64,000 nt of DNA from Bradyrhizobium sp. Y36 (GCF_002531575.1 NZ_NWTI01000001.1:331501-395500), one strand, 5' to 3'; positions 42,032-51,043 are shown, counted from the first letter of the stretch. Numbers and translations are program-made. The notes: generated by a model not told the origin, from the letters alone.

Positions 42032-42673
42032 ATGGCAGTGAGATTCCTTCGTCCGCGCACCTTGTGTCTGGCCCTTGTGCTGGGAGCTGCCGGTCTGGCT
42101 CCGGCGCTGGCGCAGCAGATTGAACCGCCGAACCCCCCCGGCAAGCAGAAGAAGCTGCCCGAGGCGCCGTCCAAGCTGCCCAAGGTCGATCGCACCAAGA
42201 ACCTGGATTTCCTGTTCGGCGCGCTGAAGGCGGCGCCCGACGAGGTCAGCGCCAAGCATGTCGAGGCGCGCATCTGGGCGATCTGGCTGCAGACCCCGAG
42301 CGACACGGCGTCCCTGCTGATGTCGCGGGCGAAGACCGCGGTCGATGCCAAGAAGATCGATGTCGCGATCAAGCTGCTGGATTCGGTCATCAAGCTCCGG
42401 CCCGACTACATCGAGGCCTGGAACCGCCGCGCCACGCTCTATTACATGCAGAACGACTATGGCCGTTCGCTCGCGGATATCCAGCAAGTGCTGATCCGGG
42501 AGCCGCGCCATTTCGGCGCGCTCGCAGGCCTCGGCATGATCATGCAGGAGGTCGGTAACGAGAAGCGCGCGCTCGAGGCCTATCGCAAGGCGCTCGCCGT
42601 CAATCCGCATCTCGAAAAGATCCCCGACCAGGTCAAGGCGCTGACCGAGAAGGTCGAAGGTCGCGATATTTAG
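42032..42673 (+). CDS. Secreted tetratricopeptide-repeat protein
   Basis: The 213-residue protein has a signal peptide (LCLALVLGAAGLAPALAQQ) and about three TPR units: PDYIEAWNRRATLYYMQND, PRHFGALAGLGMIMQEV and KRALEAYRKALAVNPH. TPRs mediate protein contacts, so a periplasmic scaffold role is likely; partners are unknown. I chose ATG 42032; a TTG two codons upstream is also open. No operon partner is evident. Confidence 0.88.
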   Translation: MAVRFLRPRTLCLALVLGAAGLAPALAQQIEPPNPPGKQKKLPEAPSKLPKVDRTKNLDFLFGALKAAPDEVSAKHVEARIWAIWLQTPSDTASLLMSRAKTAVDAKKIDVAIKLLDSVIKLRPDYIEAWNRRATLYYMQNDYGRSLADIQQVLIREPRHFGALAGLGMIMQEVGNEKRALEAYRKALAVNPHLEKIPDQVKALTEKVEGRDI

Positions 42674-42798
42674 CCTCAAACTCGATCATGTCTTGAGTGA
42701 ACGCGGCGGCTTCGGATTAACCACGATCGGAAGCGCGTCATCGTGAGCACTATTGTCGGCGCCGCCGGGGGCCTACCTGCATGGCAGGAGCGAAAGCC

Positions 42799-43059
42799 AT
42801 GAAGCGTTTGATTCTTGCAGGGTGCTTGCTGCTCGCGTCGGGGACGCTGAGCTTCGCCGACGGACTGTTCTGGGTGGTCGGCAACCGCGCCACCGGAAAA
42901 TGCAACATCGTGACCAGCAATCCGGTCATCATCGGCGACATCTGGTTCGGCGACGGTCCCTACAAGTCCCGGGCCGATGCCAAGCTTGCCCGTTCGACGA
43001 TCCGCGCCTGTCCCGCGCTCACGCCGGACGAGGAAAAGGACGAGGACGGGACGAACTAG
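42799..43059 (+). CDS. Hypothetical small secreted protein
   Basis: The 86-residue protein has a signal peptide (RLILAGCLLLASGTLSFA) and a short conserved-looking domain with WVVGNRATGKCNIVTSNPV and two Cys, ending in an acidic tail (PDEEKDEDG). I chose ATG 42799 because GGCAGGAGCG precedes it; ATG 42781 overlaps that site. The function is not recognised. Confidence 0.75.
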   Translation: MKRLILAGCLLLASGTLSFADGLFWVVGNRATGKCNIVTSNPVIIGDIWFGDGPYKSRADAKLARSTIRACPALTPDEEKDEDGTN

Positions 43060-43070
43060 CCTGCGGTCCA

Positions 43071-43117
43071 AGCATGATCGGGAAAAGCGTGCAGCGGTTT
43101 CCCGACAAGATCATGCT
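43071..43117. repeat. AGCATGATC...GATCATGCT palindromic repeat
   Basis: A 47-bp imperfect palindrome with AGCATGATC and GATCATGCT ends. A close relative is at 58127-58172. This is a repeat family scattered in Rhizobiales intergenic DNA, as far as I recall. Confidence 0.65.
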
Positions 43118-43151
43118 CCATGGAGAGCACTAATGTGCGATCCATCGCACC

Positions 43152-43334
43152 TTAGTGCAGAGCGCTGCCGCCGCGTTCGACCAGGCCGCGGTCGGCGGCT
43201 GCGGCGTAGGCTTTTGCCAGCTCCGTTTCCAGATGCTCGTTGATCAGCAGCAGCGCCCGCACGGCTCCGCGCAGGTCGCCGTTGCAGCTCGCGACGATCT
43301 CGTCGATCGCAGTGTCGTTCGATCTGAAGCTCAT
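43152..43334 (-). CDS. Hypothetical 60-residue protein
   Basis: GGAGGAT lies 7 bp before the ATG, a strong ribosome site. The protein is soluble and helical (VRALLLINEHLETELAKAYA) with one Cys. It resembles small conserved Bradyrhizobium proteins but is not assigned to a family. It is an isolated gene. The 304 bp on its upstream side (43335-43638), towards the alpha/beta hydrolase, contain no other gene, only a weak TGGAAT-N7-ATTCCA dyad near 43504. Confidence 0.65.
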   Translation of the reverse strand: MSFRSNDTAIDEIVASCNGDLRGAVRALLLINEHLETELAKAYAAAADRGLVERGGSALH

Positions 43335-43638
43335 CGAAAATCCTCCGGTTCAAACCAAGCCAAGTTCTGCCGGTCTTTCCCCAGCCCCTGAGGTTGCGAG
43401 GAGGATCGGCGCCCACCCGCGCCTAGATGGCGGAACCGACCGTGGCGATTATATGGAAGCCGCCATGACGGCCGCATGAAGCTGGTCCGGGGCTTGCGCG
43501 TCCGTATGGAATATTGTTGATTCCATTGAGTTTTTACGTTCCGCAATTATGCACATATCCACAGCCCCGGCGTTTTCGGTGGACGGCGGCAAGAGCTGAT
43601 GGAACGAAACTGCCGCCCACAAGGCTCGTAACTTCCCC

Positions 43639-44643
43639 GTGCCCAGGATCTCCCGGATTCTCTCCATGATCGTGATGTCAGTCGTGACGGCGCTGGTTCT
43701 GCTGGCGCTGGTCACGCAGGCCGGAATCGTCGCTGTGCAGCGCGCCTTTCCGCCGCAAGGCGGGATGGTCGAGGTCGACGGCGCGACGCTGCACGTCGTC
43801 GATATCGGCCCGCGCGCGGCCGAACCCGGTCCGCGCGATGCCGGCTTGCCGATCGTGATGCTGCACGGCGCGAGCTCCAATCTCGAGGCGATGCGGCGCC
43901 CGCTCGGCGACCTCCTGGCCAAAAGCCATCGCGTCATCCTGGTCGATCGTCCCGGCCATGGCTGGAGCACGCGGGCGCGGCGGCAGGATTCGACGCCGCA
44001 GATCCAGGCGCGGATGATCGATGAGGCGCTTCACAAGCTCGGGATCGAGCGCGCGATCTTCGTCGTGCATTCCTGGAGCGGCGCGCTCGGCGCGCGGATT
44101 GCGCTCGATCATCCGTCCCGCGTCGCCGGTCTCGTCATGCTCGCGCCCGTCACTCATCCCTGGCGCGGTGGCGTCGGCCGTTACAACGAGATCATCGCGA
44201 CGCCCGTGATCGGCCCGCTGCTCGCCTACACCATCACCTTGCCGCTCGGCTATTTCGTCGCCGAGGCCGGCGCGCGCAACGTGTTCCTGCCGCAGACGAT
44301 GCCCGATGGTTTCGTGCAGGATTCCGCAACGCCGCTATTGCTGCGTCCGCGCGAGTTCATCGCCAATGCCTATGATCTGGTGACGCTGAAGGAGGCGGTC
44401 GCGGCGCAAGCTCCGCGCTATGGCGAGATCAAGGCCCCGGTCACGATCATCGCCGGCGAGCCCGACAAGACGGTGAGGACCAGCATCCACGCCCGCCCGT
44501 TCGCGGCCACGGTGCCGAATGCGAAGCTGATCGTGCTGCCCGATCTCGGCCACATGGTGCAGAACGCGGTGCCGGATCTGGTGAAGACGGAAATCGAGAC
44601 GATGATCGGGAAGATCGCCCCGGCGCAGGCGGCGGCCGACTAG
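43639..44643 (+). CDS. Alpha/beta hydrolase with N-terminal membrane anchor
   Basis: The 334-residue protein has an N-terminal hydrophobic segment (VMSVVTALVLLALVTQAGIV, ~12-31). The hydrolase core follows: oxyanion region IVMLHGASSN (~72), nucleophile elbow VVHSWSGALGA (Ser145), a late Asp in AGEPDKT and catalytic His in LPDLGHMVQ. It is probably anchored in the inner membrane with the domain in the periplasm. The start is uncertain: GTG 43639 or in-frame ATGs at 43666 and 43675. Substrate is unknown. A REPIN follows 38 bp after the stop. Confidence 0.9.
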   Translation: MPRISRILSMIVMSVVTALVLLALVTQAGIVAVQRAFPPQGGMVEVDGATLHVVDIGPRAAEPGPRDAGLPIVMLHGASSNLEAMRRPLGDLLAKSHRVILVDRPGHGWSTRARRQDSTPQIQARMIDEALHKLGIERAIFVVHSWSGALGARIALDHPSRVAGLVMLAPVTHPWRGGVGRYNEIIATPVIGPLLAYTITLPLGYFVAEAGARNVFLPQTMPDGFVQDSATPLLLRPREFIANAYDLVTLKEAVAAQAPRYGEIKAPVTIIAGEPDKTVRTSIHARPFAATVPNAKLIVLPDLGHMVQNAVPDLVKTEIETMIGKIAPAQAAAD

Positions 44644-44681
44644 GGCGCCTCGCGCGAAGTGGCGGCTCTCGTAGAGCTCCC

Positions 44682-44785
44682 GTAGGGTGGGCAAAGGCGC
44701 ACTTGCGCCGTGCCCACGTTCTGGCTGTGTGAACCGAGAGAGATCGTCGGCACGCCGCGCAAGAGCGCGGCTTTGCCCACCCTAC
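44682..44785. repeat. Solo REPIN (GTAG-REP inverted pair)
   Basis: Starts GTAGGGTGGGCAAAG and ends CTTTGCCCACCCTAC. Both halves keep the inner stem (GGCGCACTTGCGCC on the left, GCCGCGCAAGAGCGCGGC on the right). The spacer is unlike those of the array or the other solo copies. It lies just downstream of the hydrolase gene. Confidence 0.85.
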
Positions 44786-44879
44786 GGCACCGCGCCTGTG
44801 TCGCCCGCTGTCAATCCATTCGCTCAAAAATATTCCACTTTACCGAAATTCGGTTTTGTCGTATCCATCGCTCATCCCG

Positions 44880-45398
44880 GCTCACCAAGAGGGGCGATCT
44901 CGTCGTCGTCTTGATCGCGAGCCGGGCTTGCGGTGGACGCGGCAGCGACGGCACGAGATGGGACGGGCAGGGCGGGTAGTCCCTGTGAGCCCGAACCCCC
45001 GCGTGCAGACGAGCGGCGCTGAACGCGTACGGCAAAACCGTGTGGTCCTGGCCGTCGTTGCTACGGTCAAGCTCTTGCGGAGCTGCGAGCGAGCCCAACC
45101 GGGCGGACTGCATCATCCAAATTCGCAGGGGTGAGGGAGGCCAGAAGGAAAGTTCGGCTCCCGGGAGAGCACGGCATAAGCCGTCCGACCACCGCGCAGG
45201 GAAGGCCGAGTGATCGGCCACACCTGTATGCTGCTGTGCGGTTCTTTCTGCGTGTGCTCTAGCGCAGCGGACCGCGGGTGCGAGGTGGGCACCCGGCCTT
45301 CCCTGTGCCCTCTTGGATTGAGAGGGCGAAAGATGAAGCAAAGCTCGGGCGAAACAAGCCGCGAGGCCGCGAACGCATGTTTGCCACCACACATTCGG
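44880..45398. other. ~520-bp gene-free element with many short hairpins (candidate multicopy or structured-RNA sequence)
   Basis: No open frame here has a ribosome site or protein-like composition; the longest (44811-45404, minus) is rich in Arg, Ser, Pro and Ala without pattern. On the plus strand several perfect hairpins occur: AGCTC-TTGCG-GAGCT (45070), ACGGC-ATAA-GCCGT (45171), GGCCGA-GTGA-TCGGCC with a GNRA loop (45204) and GGGTGC-N7-GCACCC (45276). It is flanked by a REPIN and two palindromic repeats. It may be a conserved multicopy element; I cannot tell whether it is transcribed. Confidence 0.4.
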
Positions 45399-45399
45399 T

Positions 45400-45502
45400 G
45401 TCATCGCCCGGTTTAACCGGGCGATCCAGTATTCCAGAGGCGGTTGTGATTGAACCGAGACGCCGCGGCGTACTGGATGCCCCGGTCAAGCCGGGGCATG
45501 AC
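45400..45502. repeat. Palindromic repeat, inverted copy of 61243-61346
   Basis: CATCGCCCGGTTTAACCGGG...TACTGGATGCCCCGG-TCAAG-CCGGGGCATGACA. The same ~100-bp sequence, including CCAGTATTCCAGAG and CGCCGCGGCGTACTGGATG, is at 61243-61346 in opposite orientation. Confidence 0.75.
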
Positions 45503-45536
45503 AGCGTCGCTTGGAGAAGCAGGCCACGTCATCCTC

Positions 45537-45681
45537 CGTCATTGCGAGGAGCCCGCGACACAATTGCGAAGCAGTTTTGCGCTGGCGACGAAGCAATCCA
45601 GAGCCCTTCCGCGGAAAGATTCTGGATTGCTTCCGCCTTCGCCAAGGCTTCGGCGGACAAGTCGCTGCGCTCGCAATGACG
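45537..45681. repeat. CGTCATTGCGAG / CTCGCAATGACG inverted-pair repeat
   Basis: Perfect 12-bp outer arms at 45537-45548 and 45670-45681; inner AAGCAATCCAGA and TCTGGATTGCTT also pair. It is a 145-bp palindromic element of the family whose half-copy abuts the RAYT array. Confidence 0.75.
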
Positions 45682-45702
45682 CCGTGTCGAAACGCGTCAC
45701 AA

Positions 45703-45751
45703 CAAAAAAGCCGCAGCTTTGGTCCCGATTGATCGGAACCGAAGCTGCGGC
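45703..45751 (-). terminator. Rho-independent terminator of the cytochrome c gene
   Basis: On the minus strand GCCGCAGCTTCGGT and ACCAAAGCTGCGGC pair over 14 bp with one wobble, followed by TTTTTTGTTG. It begins 19 bp after the cytochrome stop. Confidence 0.85.
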
Positions 45752-45769
45752 GGTGATCGCGTGGCAGGC

Positions 45770-46165
45770 TTACTGCTTGATCTTCCCGTCCTTGTCGAAC
45801 TGGGAGACATAGGTCCAGAGATTGTTGATCTCGGTCTCGTTCTTGATGCCGGCGAACGCCATCTTGGTACCGGGGATCTTGGCCTTGGGGTCCTTGATGT
45901 ATTCCTTGAACACGGCCTCGTTCCAGGTGATGCCGGAATTCTTGTTCGCGTCCGAGTAGCTATAGCCCTCGACCGAGCCCGACTTGCGGCCGTTGAGGCC
46001 GTTGAGCTCGGGGCCGACCTTGTTCTTGGCGCCTTCGCCGATCGCGTGGCAGGCCAGGCATTTGTTGAACGACGTCTTGCCGGCCGCGGCATCCTGCGCC
46101 ATCGCGGCGGGTGCGGTGGCAATCGCGGTGAGGATCGTCAGTGCGCCAAAAATCAGTTTTTTCAT
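45770..46165 (-). CDS. Class I c-type cytochrome (cytochrome c2/c550-like)
   Basis: The 131-residue protein has a signal peptide (LIFGALTILTAIATAPAAMA), the haem motif CLACH (Cys36, Cys39, His40) and the axial Met102 in IPGTKMAFAGI. These are the features and length of soluble periplasmic cytochromes c2/c550, which carry electrons between the bc1 complex and terminal oxidases or photosystems. It is monocistronic, with a strong terminator. The 266 bp upstream has no other gene. The exact member (c550 or other) is not resolved. Confidence 0.95.
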   Translation of the reverse strand: MKKLIFGALTILTAIATAPAAMAQDAAAGKTSFNKCLACHAIGEGAKNKVGPELNGLNGRKSGSVEGYSYSDANKNSGITWNEAVFKEYIKDPKAKIPGTKMAFAGIKNETEINNLWTYVSQFDKDGKIKQ

Positions 46166-46431
46166 CGGGTGCTCTTCGTCTCTTCCCTGGTGGGTCTGGG
46201 CTGGTCAGTCTTTTGCCGGATCGGCAATCGCCCGACCTGCCGGTTTTGGCAGGCCTGCTCGGCTTGGACAAGCCACCAAACCATGACAGGTTTCATGATT
46301 TCCGACTTGTCCCAGAGCGAACTGGCGCGAGATCGTCGCTTCGACTTTCGGATGGCCTACCCAAACAGGCGCGGACGTGATTGATTTGCCGAGACAAATT
46401 GACCGTGCGGCGTGAGCCGGAAGGATAGATC

Positions 46432-47925
46432 ATGGCCATTATGATGCCTGCGAGCGACCAGGCCGTGCTCGCGCGGCGCGCCGAAATTATTGCTGCGCTG
46501 CGCGCGATCGTGCCGGGCGAGGGGGTGATCGATACGCCGGCGGAGATGCGGGCCTATGAGTCCGACGGACTGACAGCTTATCGGCAGCCGCCGATGGTCG
46601 TGGTGCTGCCTGACACCACCGAGCAGGTCTCGCTCGTTCTGAAATATTGTGCAGGGCAGAACATCAAGGTGGTGCCGCGCGGTTCCGGCACCTCGCTTTC
46701 CGGCGGGGCCCTGCCGCTCGAAGACGGCGTGCTGCTGGGTCTCGGCAAGTTCAAGCGCATCCGCGAGATCGATTTCGACAACCGCGTCGTCGTCACCGAG
46801 CCCGGCGTCACCAATCTCGCCATCAGCCAGGCGGTCGCCCATGCCGGCTTCTATTACGCGCCCGACCCGTCCTCGCAGATCGCCTGCTCGATCGGCGGCA
46901 ATGTGGCTGAGAATTCCGGCGGCGTGCATTGCCTGAAATACGGCATGACCACCAACAACGTGCTCGGTTGCGAGATCGTGCTGATGAGCGGCGAGATCCT
47001 GCGCATCGGCGGCAAGGGGTGCGAGAACCCGGGCTACGACCTGATGGGCGTCATCACCGGCTCCGAAGGCCTGCTCGGCGTCATCACCGAGGTCACGGTC
47101 CGCATCCTGCAGAAGCCCGAGACGGCGCGCGCGCTGATGGTCGGCTTCGCCGAGGTCGAGGCCGCCGGCGAATGCGTGGCGCGCATCATCGGCGCCGGCA
47201 TCATTCCCGGCGGCATGGAGATGATGGACAAGCCCGCGATCCATGCCGCGGAGGCCTTTGTCCATGCCGGCTATCCGCTGGACGTCGAGGCGCTGCTCAT
47301 CATCGAGCTCGACGGTCCCAAGATCGAGGTCGACGAGCTGATCGCGCGCGTCGAGACCATCGCACGAGGCTGCGGCTCGGTGACGCTGCAGATCTCCAAT
47401 TCCGAGGCCGAGCGCAATTTGTTCTGGGCCGGCCGCAAGGCCGCGTTCCCGGCGGTGGGGCGCATCTCGCCCGACTACCTCTGCATGGACGGCACGATTC
47501 CCCGCGGCGCGCTGCCGAAGGCGCTGGCGCGCATCCGCGAGCTCGGCGAAAAATACCAGCTCGGCTGCGCCAACGTGTTCCACGCCGGCGACGGCAATCT
47601 GCACCCGCTGATCCTGTACGATGCCAACAAGCCCGGCGAGATCGAGCGGGCCGAAGCCTTCGGCGCCGACATCCTGCGTGCCTGCGTCGAGTTCGGCGGC
47701 GTGCTCACCGGCGAGCACGGCGTCGGCATCGAAAAGCGCGACCTGATGCCGGAGATGTTCACCGAGATCGATCTCAACCAGCAGCAGCGGCTCAAATGCG
47801 CCTTCGACGCGCAGGGCCTGCTCAATCCCGGAAAAGTATTTCCGACCCTGCACCGCTGCGCCGAGCTCGGCCGCATGCATGTGCATGCCGGGAAGCTGGC
47901 GTTTCCGGACATTCCGCGGTTTTGA
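46432..47925 (+). CDS. glcD: Glycolate oxidase FAD-binding subunit GlcD
   Basis: The 497-residue FAD-linked oxidase of the vanillyl-alcohol-oxidase fold has VVVLPDTTEQVSLVLKYC (~58), VVPRGSGTSLSGGALP (~82), IACSIGGNVAENSGGVHCL (~150) and C-terminal NVFHAGDGNLHPLILYD plus LTGEHGVGIEKRD. Length matches E. coli GlcD (499). With GlcE and GlcF it oxidises glycolate (or D-lactate-like 2-hydroxy acids) to glyoxylate, feeding the quinone pool. It is first in the glcDEF operon; glcE follows after 57 bp. GGAAGG precedes the ATG. Confidence 0.95.
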   Translation: MAIMMPASDQAVLARRAEIIAALRAIVPGEGVIDTPAEMRAYESDGLTAYRQPPMVVVLPDTTEQVSLVLKYCAGQNIKVVPRGSGTSLSGGALPLEDGVLLGLGKFKRIREIDFDNRVVVTEPGVTNLAISQAVAHAGFYYAPDPSSQIACSIGGNVAENSGGVHCLKYGMTTNNVLGCEIVLMSGEILRIGGKGCENPGYDLMGVITGSEGLLGVITEVTVRILQKPETARALMVGFAEVEAAGECVARIIGAGIIPGGMEMMDKPAIHAAEAFVHAGYPLDVEALLIIELDGPKIEVDELIARVETIARGCGSVTLQISNSEAERNLFWAGRKAAFPAVGRISPDYLCMDGTIPRGALPKALARIRELGEKYQLGCANVFHAGDGNLHPLILYDANKPGEIERAEAFGADILRACVEFGGVLTGEHGVGIEKRDLMPEMFTEIDLNQQQRLKCAFDAQGLLNPGKVFPTLHRCAELGRMHVHAGKLAFPDIPRF

Positions 47926-47982
47926 CGCGACCGCTCCGCCTCAAATTTGCTTTCCGTTCCAAACTTGGATACCGGCTCACCC

Positions 47983-49221
47983 GTGGATACGCTTAAAGTC
48001 AGAGACGCCAAAGACGTCGAAGAAGTGGTGCGCGCGGCGATTGCCAACGAGCAGCCGCTCGAGATTATCGGGCATGGCAGCAAGCGCGGCATCGGCCATG
48101 CCATGGCGACCAACGCCGTGCTCGACCTCTCCGCGCTCAATGCGGTCACCGCCTACGAGCCCAACGAGCTGATCGTCACCCTCCAGGCCGGTGCGCCGCT
48201 GGCCGACGTGCTGTCGTTGATCGACGCCAAGAACCAGCAATTCGCCTTCGAACCGATGGACACCGCGCCGCTGCTCGGCACGCCCGCGCGAGGCACCATC
48301 GGCGGCATGATCGCAGCCGGGCTCGCCGGCCCGCGGCGGATCCGGGCGGGCGGAGCGCGCGACCATCTGCTCGGGGCACACGCCGTCTCCGGCTTCGGCG
48401 ACAGCTTCAAGACCGGCGGCAAGGTGGTGAAGAACGTCACCGGCTACGACCTCTGCAAGCTGCTGGCGGGGTCCTGGGGCACGCTGTCGGTGATGACCGA
48501 GGTCACGCTCAAGGTGATGCCGAAGCCCGAGGCCGAGCGGACGCTGCTGCTGCGCGGGCTCGATGATGCCGCCGCCAACAAGGCGATGACCGCGGCGCTC
48601 GGCTCGCCCTTCGACGTCTCCGGCGCGGCGCATCTGCCGCATCAGGCGTTGCGGGCCAAGACCGAGGGGCTTGGCGATCTTGCAGGCGAGGGCGAGGCGC
48701 TGACCGCGCTCCGGCTCGAGGGCATCACGGCCTCCGCCACCCATCGCGCGGGCTCGCTGAGCGAATTGCTGGCGCCGTTCGGAACCGCAACCCTGATCGA
48801 GGACGCGGCATCTGCAGCGCTGTGGGCCACGATCCGCGACGTGCTGCCGTTCGCGGCCGATGGGGCGCTCGGCGCCTGGCAGGTGTGGCGGATCGTCTGC
48901 CCGCCGGCCTCGGGCGCGGCGCTCGGCACGCAATTGGCGCGCGAGACGGGGGGCGATGTGATCTACGATTGGGGCGGCGGATTGATCTGGGCCGCATTGC
49001 CGCCGAAGGCCGATGCGCATGGTCCGGCGGTGCGCGCGCGCGCCAATGCGGTCGGGGGACATGCGATGCTGATCCGGGCGGCCGAAGATATCAGGCGCGA
49101 CGTCGACGTGTTCCATCCGCAGGCGCCGGGCATCGCCGCCCTGAGCGAGCGGGTGCGCGCCAGCTTCGATCCGAAGACCGTTCTCAACCGGGGACGCTTG
49201 AGCCGAGGCGCTACGGCATGA
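47983..49221 (+). CDS. glcE: Glycolate oxidase FAD-binding subunit GlcE
   Basis: The 412-residue protein has an N-terminal FAD-binding fold: EIIGHGSKRGIGHAMATN, LIVTLQAGAPLADVLSL, GTPARGTIGGMIAAGLAGPR and KVVKNVTGYDLCKLLAGSWG, the GlcE signature. It partners GlcD and GlcF. I chose GTG 47983 (VDTLKVRDAKDVEEV); a TTG at 47947 would add 12 residues. It overlaps glcF by four bases (ATGA), so the two are translationally coupled. Confidence 0.93.
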   Translation: MDTLKVRDAKDVEEVVRAAIANEQPLEIIGHGSKRGIGHAMATNAVLDLSALNAVTAYEPNELIVTLQAGAPLADVLSLIDAKNQQFAFEPMDTAPLLGTPARGTIGGMIAAGLAGPRRIRAGGARDHLLGAHAVSGFGDSFKTGGKVVKNVTGYDLCKLLAGSWGTLSVMTEVTLKVMPKPEAERTLLLRGLDDAAANKAMTAALGSPFDVSGAAHLPHQALRAKTEGLGDLAGEGEALTALRLEGITASATHRAGSLSELLAPFGTATLIEDAASAALWATIRDVLPFAADGALGAWQVWRIVCPPASGAALGTQLARETGGDVIYDWGGGLIWAALPPKADAHGPAVRARANAVGGHAMLIRAAEDIRRDVDVFHPQAPGIAALSERVRASFDPKTVLNRGRLSRGATA

Positions 49222-50540
49222 AGACCGAATTCTCACTCGCGCAGCTCGCCGACCCCGATATCGCGGAAGCCGACAAGATCCTGCGTGCCTGCGTCCATTG
49301 CGGCTTCTGCACCGCAACCTGTCCGACCTACGTGCTGCTCGGCGACGAGCTCGATAGCCCGCGCGGCCGCATCTATCTGATCAAGGAGATGCTGGAGAAG
49401 GACCAGACCCCGACGGCCGAGGTGGTCAAGCACGTCGACCGCTGCCTGTCGTGCCTGTCCTGCATGACGACTTGCCCCTCCGGCGTGAACTACATGCATC
49501 TCGTCGACCAGGCCCGGGTCAGGATCGAGCAGCGCTATCAGCGGCCTCTTGCCGAGCGGCTGCTGCGCCAGGTGCTGGCCTTCGTCCTGCCGAACCCGCA
49601 GCGTTTTCGTATCAGCATGGTGCTGGCGCGGCTGGCCCGTCCGCTCGCCGTATTCCTGCCGACGCCGCGGCCGTCGGCCACGCCCGGCCTGATCCAGCGC
49701 ATCAAGGCGATGCTGGCGCTGGCCCCGCAGCGGCTGCCGTCACCGGGGCCGCTTCCGGGCAGCGTGTTCGCAGCGCTCGGCAAGAAGCGCGGCCGGGTCG
49801 CGCTGCTGCAGGGCTGCGCCCAGCAGGTGCTGGCGCCGCGCATCAACCAGGCCGCCATCAGTCTGCTCACCCGCCACGGCATCGAGGTCGTGCTTGTCAG
49901 GGACGAGCAGTGTTGCGGCGCGCTGACCCATCACCTCGGGCATGACGAAGATGCGTTGGCCCGGGCCCGCGCCAACGTCACGGCTTGGCAGAAGGAGGCC
50001 GCCGGAGAAGGGCTCGACGCCATCCTGGTGACGACGTCCGGCTGCGGCACCGTGATCAAGGACTACGGCTATCTGTTGCGCGAGGATCAAGCCTTCGCCG
50101 CCGATGCGGCGAAGGTGTCCGCGCTCGCCAAGGACATCACCGAATACGTCGCCGGCCTCGGATTGGAGACGACGGCACGGCAAGACAACATCGTCGTCGC
50201 CTATCACTCCGCATGTTCGTTGCAGCACGGACAGAAAATCACGGGGCTTCCGAAAGAATTGCTTTCCAAGAATGGATTCGTGGTGAAAGATGTGCCCGAG
50301 AGCCATTTGTGTTGCGGCTCGGCGGGGACCTACAACATTCTCCAGCCCGAGCTTGCGGGTCGGTTGCGCGATCGCAAGATCGCCAACATCGCAAGCGTCA
50401 AGCCGGACATGATTGCCGCGGGCAATATCGGCTGCATGGTGCAGATTGCCAGTGGCACGTCAGTTCCGGTCGTACACACGATTGAGCTTCTCGATTGGGC
50501 TACGGGCGGGTCGCGGCCGGCACTGAACGCGCAAGTTTGA
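49218..50540 (+). CDS. glcF: Glycolate oxidase iron-sulfur subunit GlcF
   Basis: The 440-residue protein has two [4Fe-4S] motifs, CVHCGFCTATCP (~27) and CLSCLSCMTTCP (~77). Two CCG-type domains follow (DEQCCGALTHHLG, ESHLCCGSAGTYN). These features define GlcF, which passes electrons from the flavin subunits to the respiratory chain on the cytosolic side of the membrane. The ATG at 49218 overlaps the glcE stop. It is the last gene of the operon; no terminator was clear before the next gene. Confidence 0.95.
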   Translation: MKTEFSLAQLADPDIAEADKILRACVHCGFCTATCPTYVLLGDELDSPRGRIYLIKEMLEKDQTPTAEVVKHVDRCLSCLSCMTTCPSGVNYMHLVDQARVRIEQRYQRPLAERLLRQVLAFVLPNPQRFRISMVLARLARPLAVFLPTPRPSATPGLIQRIKAMLALAPQRLPSPGPLPGSVFAALGKKRGRVALLQGCAQQVLAPRINQAAISLLTRHGIEVVLVRDEQCCGALTHHLGHDEDALARARANVTAWQKEAAGEGLDAILVTTSGCGTVIKDYGYLLREDQAFAADAAKVSALAKDITEYVAGLGLETTARQDNIVVAYHSACSLQHGQKITGLPKELLSKNGFVVKDVPESHLCCGSAGTYNILQPELAGRLRDRKIANIASVKPDMIAAGNIGCMVQIASGTSVPVVHTIELLDWATGGSRPALNAQV

Positions 50541-50625
50541 GCTTTCAGAGCCTGAACTGTCCTCCCCGGGGTGACGACTGAAGACGCCCGATCGACCATT
50601 GTTCGGCGGCAACAGGAGGACCACG

Positions 50626-51012
50626 ATGGCGAAAGCGAAGAAGAAGAAAAGCAAGAAGGCCAAAAAGGCCAAGAAGGTTGTAGCGGCGAAGAAGACCGCG
50701 AAGAAGTCGAAGAAATCGACGAAGAAGGCGGCCAAGAAGTCCGCGAAGAAGGCAGCCAAGAAATCCGCCAAGAAATCTGGGAAGAAGGCCGGCCCGAAAA
50801 AGGCTGCCAAGAAGACGGCAAAGAAGGCCGCGGGCAAGAGGGCTGCACCGAAGAAGGCCGCGAAGAAGGCGGCACCGAAGAAGGCGAAGGCAGCTCCCGC
50901 GCCGAAGCCGTCAGCGCCGGCGGCAGCTCCAGCTCCCGAACCGGCGGCCGAGACGAGTTGGGCGATGCCTTCGTCTTCTGCGGAGCCGGCGTCGGCCGAG
51001 GGGCAAGGCTAG
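50626..51012 (+). CDS. Lysine/alanine-rich histone H1-like protein
   Basis: The 128-residue protein is almost entirely KKAAKK-type repeats (AKKSAKKAAKKSAKKSGKKA around residue 42) with a Pro/Ala tail ending in an acidic Ser/Glu stretch. Such proteins resemble the C-terminal tail of eukaryotic H1 and bacterial Hc1/AlgP-like proteins, and coat DNA. AACAGGAGG precedes the ATG, and a rho-independent terminator follows. Nucleoid binding is inferred from composition; the exact repeat number may vary between strains. Confidence 0.8.
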   Translation: MAKAKKKKSKKAKKAKKVVAAKKTAKKSKKSTKKAAKKSAKKAAKKSAKKSGKKAGPKKAAKKTAKKAAGKRAAPKKAAKKAAPKKAKAAPAPKPSAPAAAPAPEPAAETSWAMPSSSAEPASAEGQG

Positions 51013-51043
51013 GCCCCGTCCAGCGACCGCGATCTCCAACAGC

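Noticed and set aside
44811..45404. 197-residue ORF on minus strand
   Set aside because: No ribosome site and Arg/Ser/Pro/Ala-rich without domain; the stretch is better explained as a non-coding repeat-like element.
45278..45812. Overlapping ORFs containing SSPGLTGRSS-type peptides
   Set aside because: These are translations of palindromic repeats, a known source of false hypothetical proteins.
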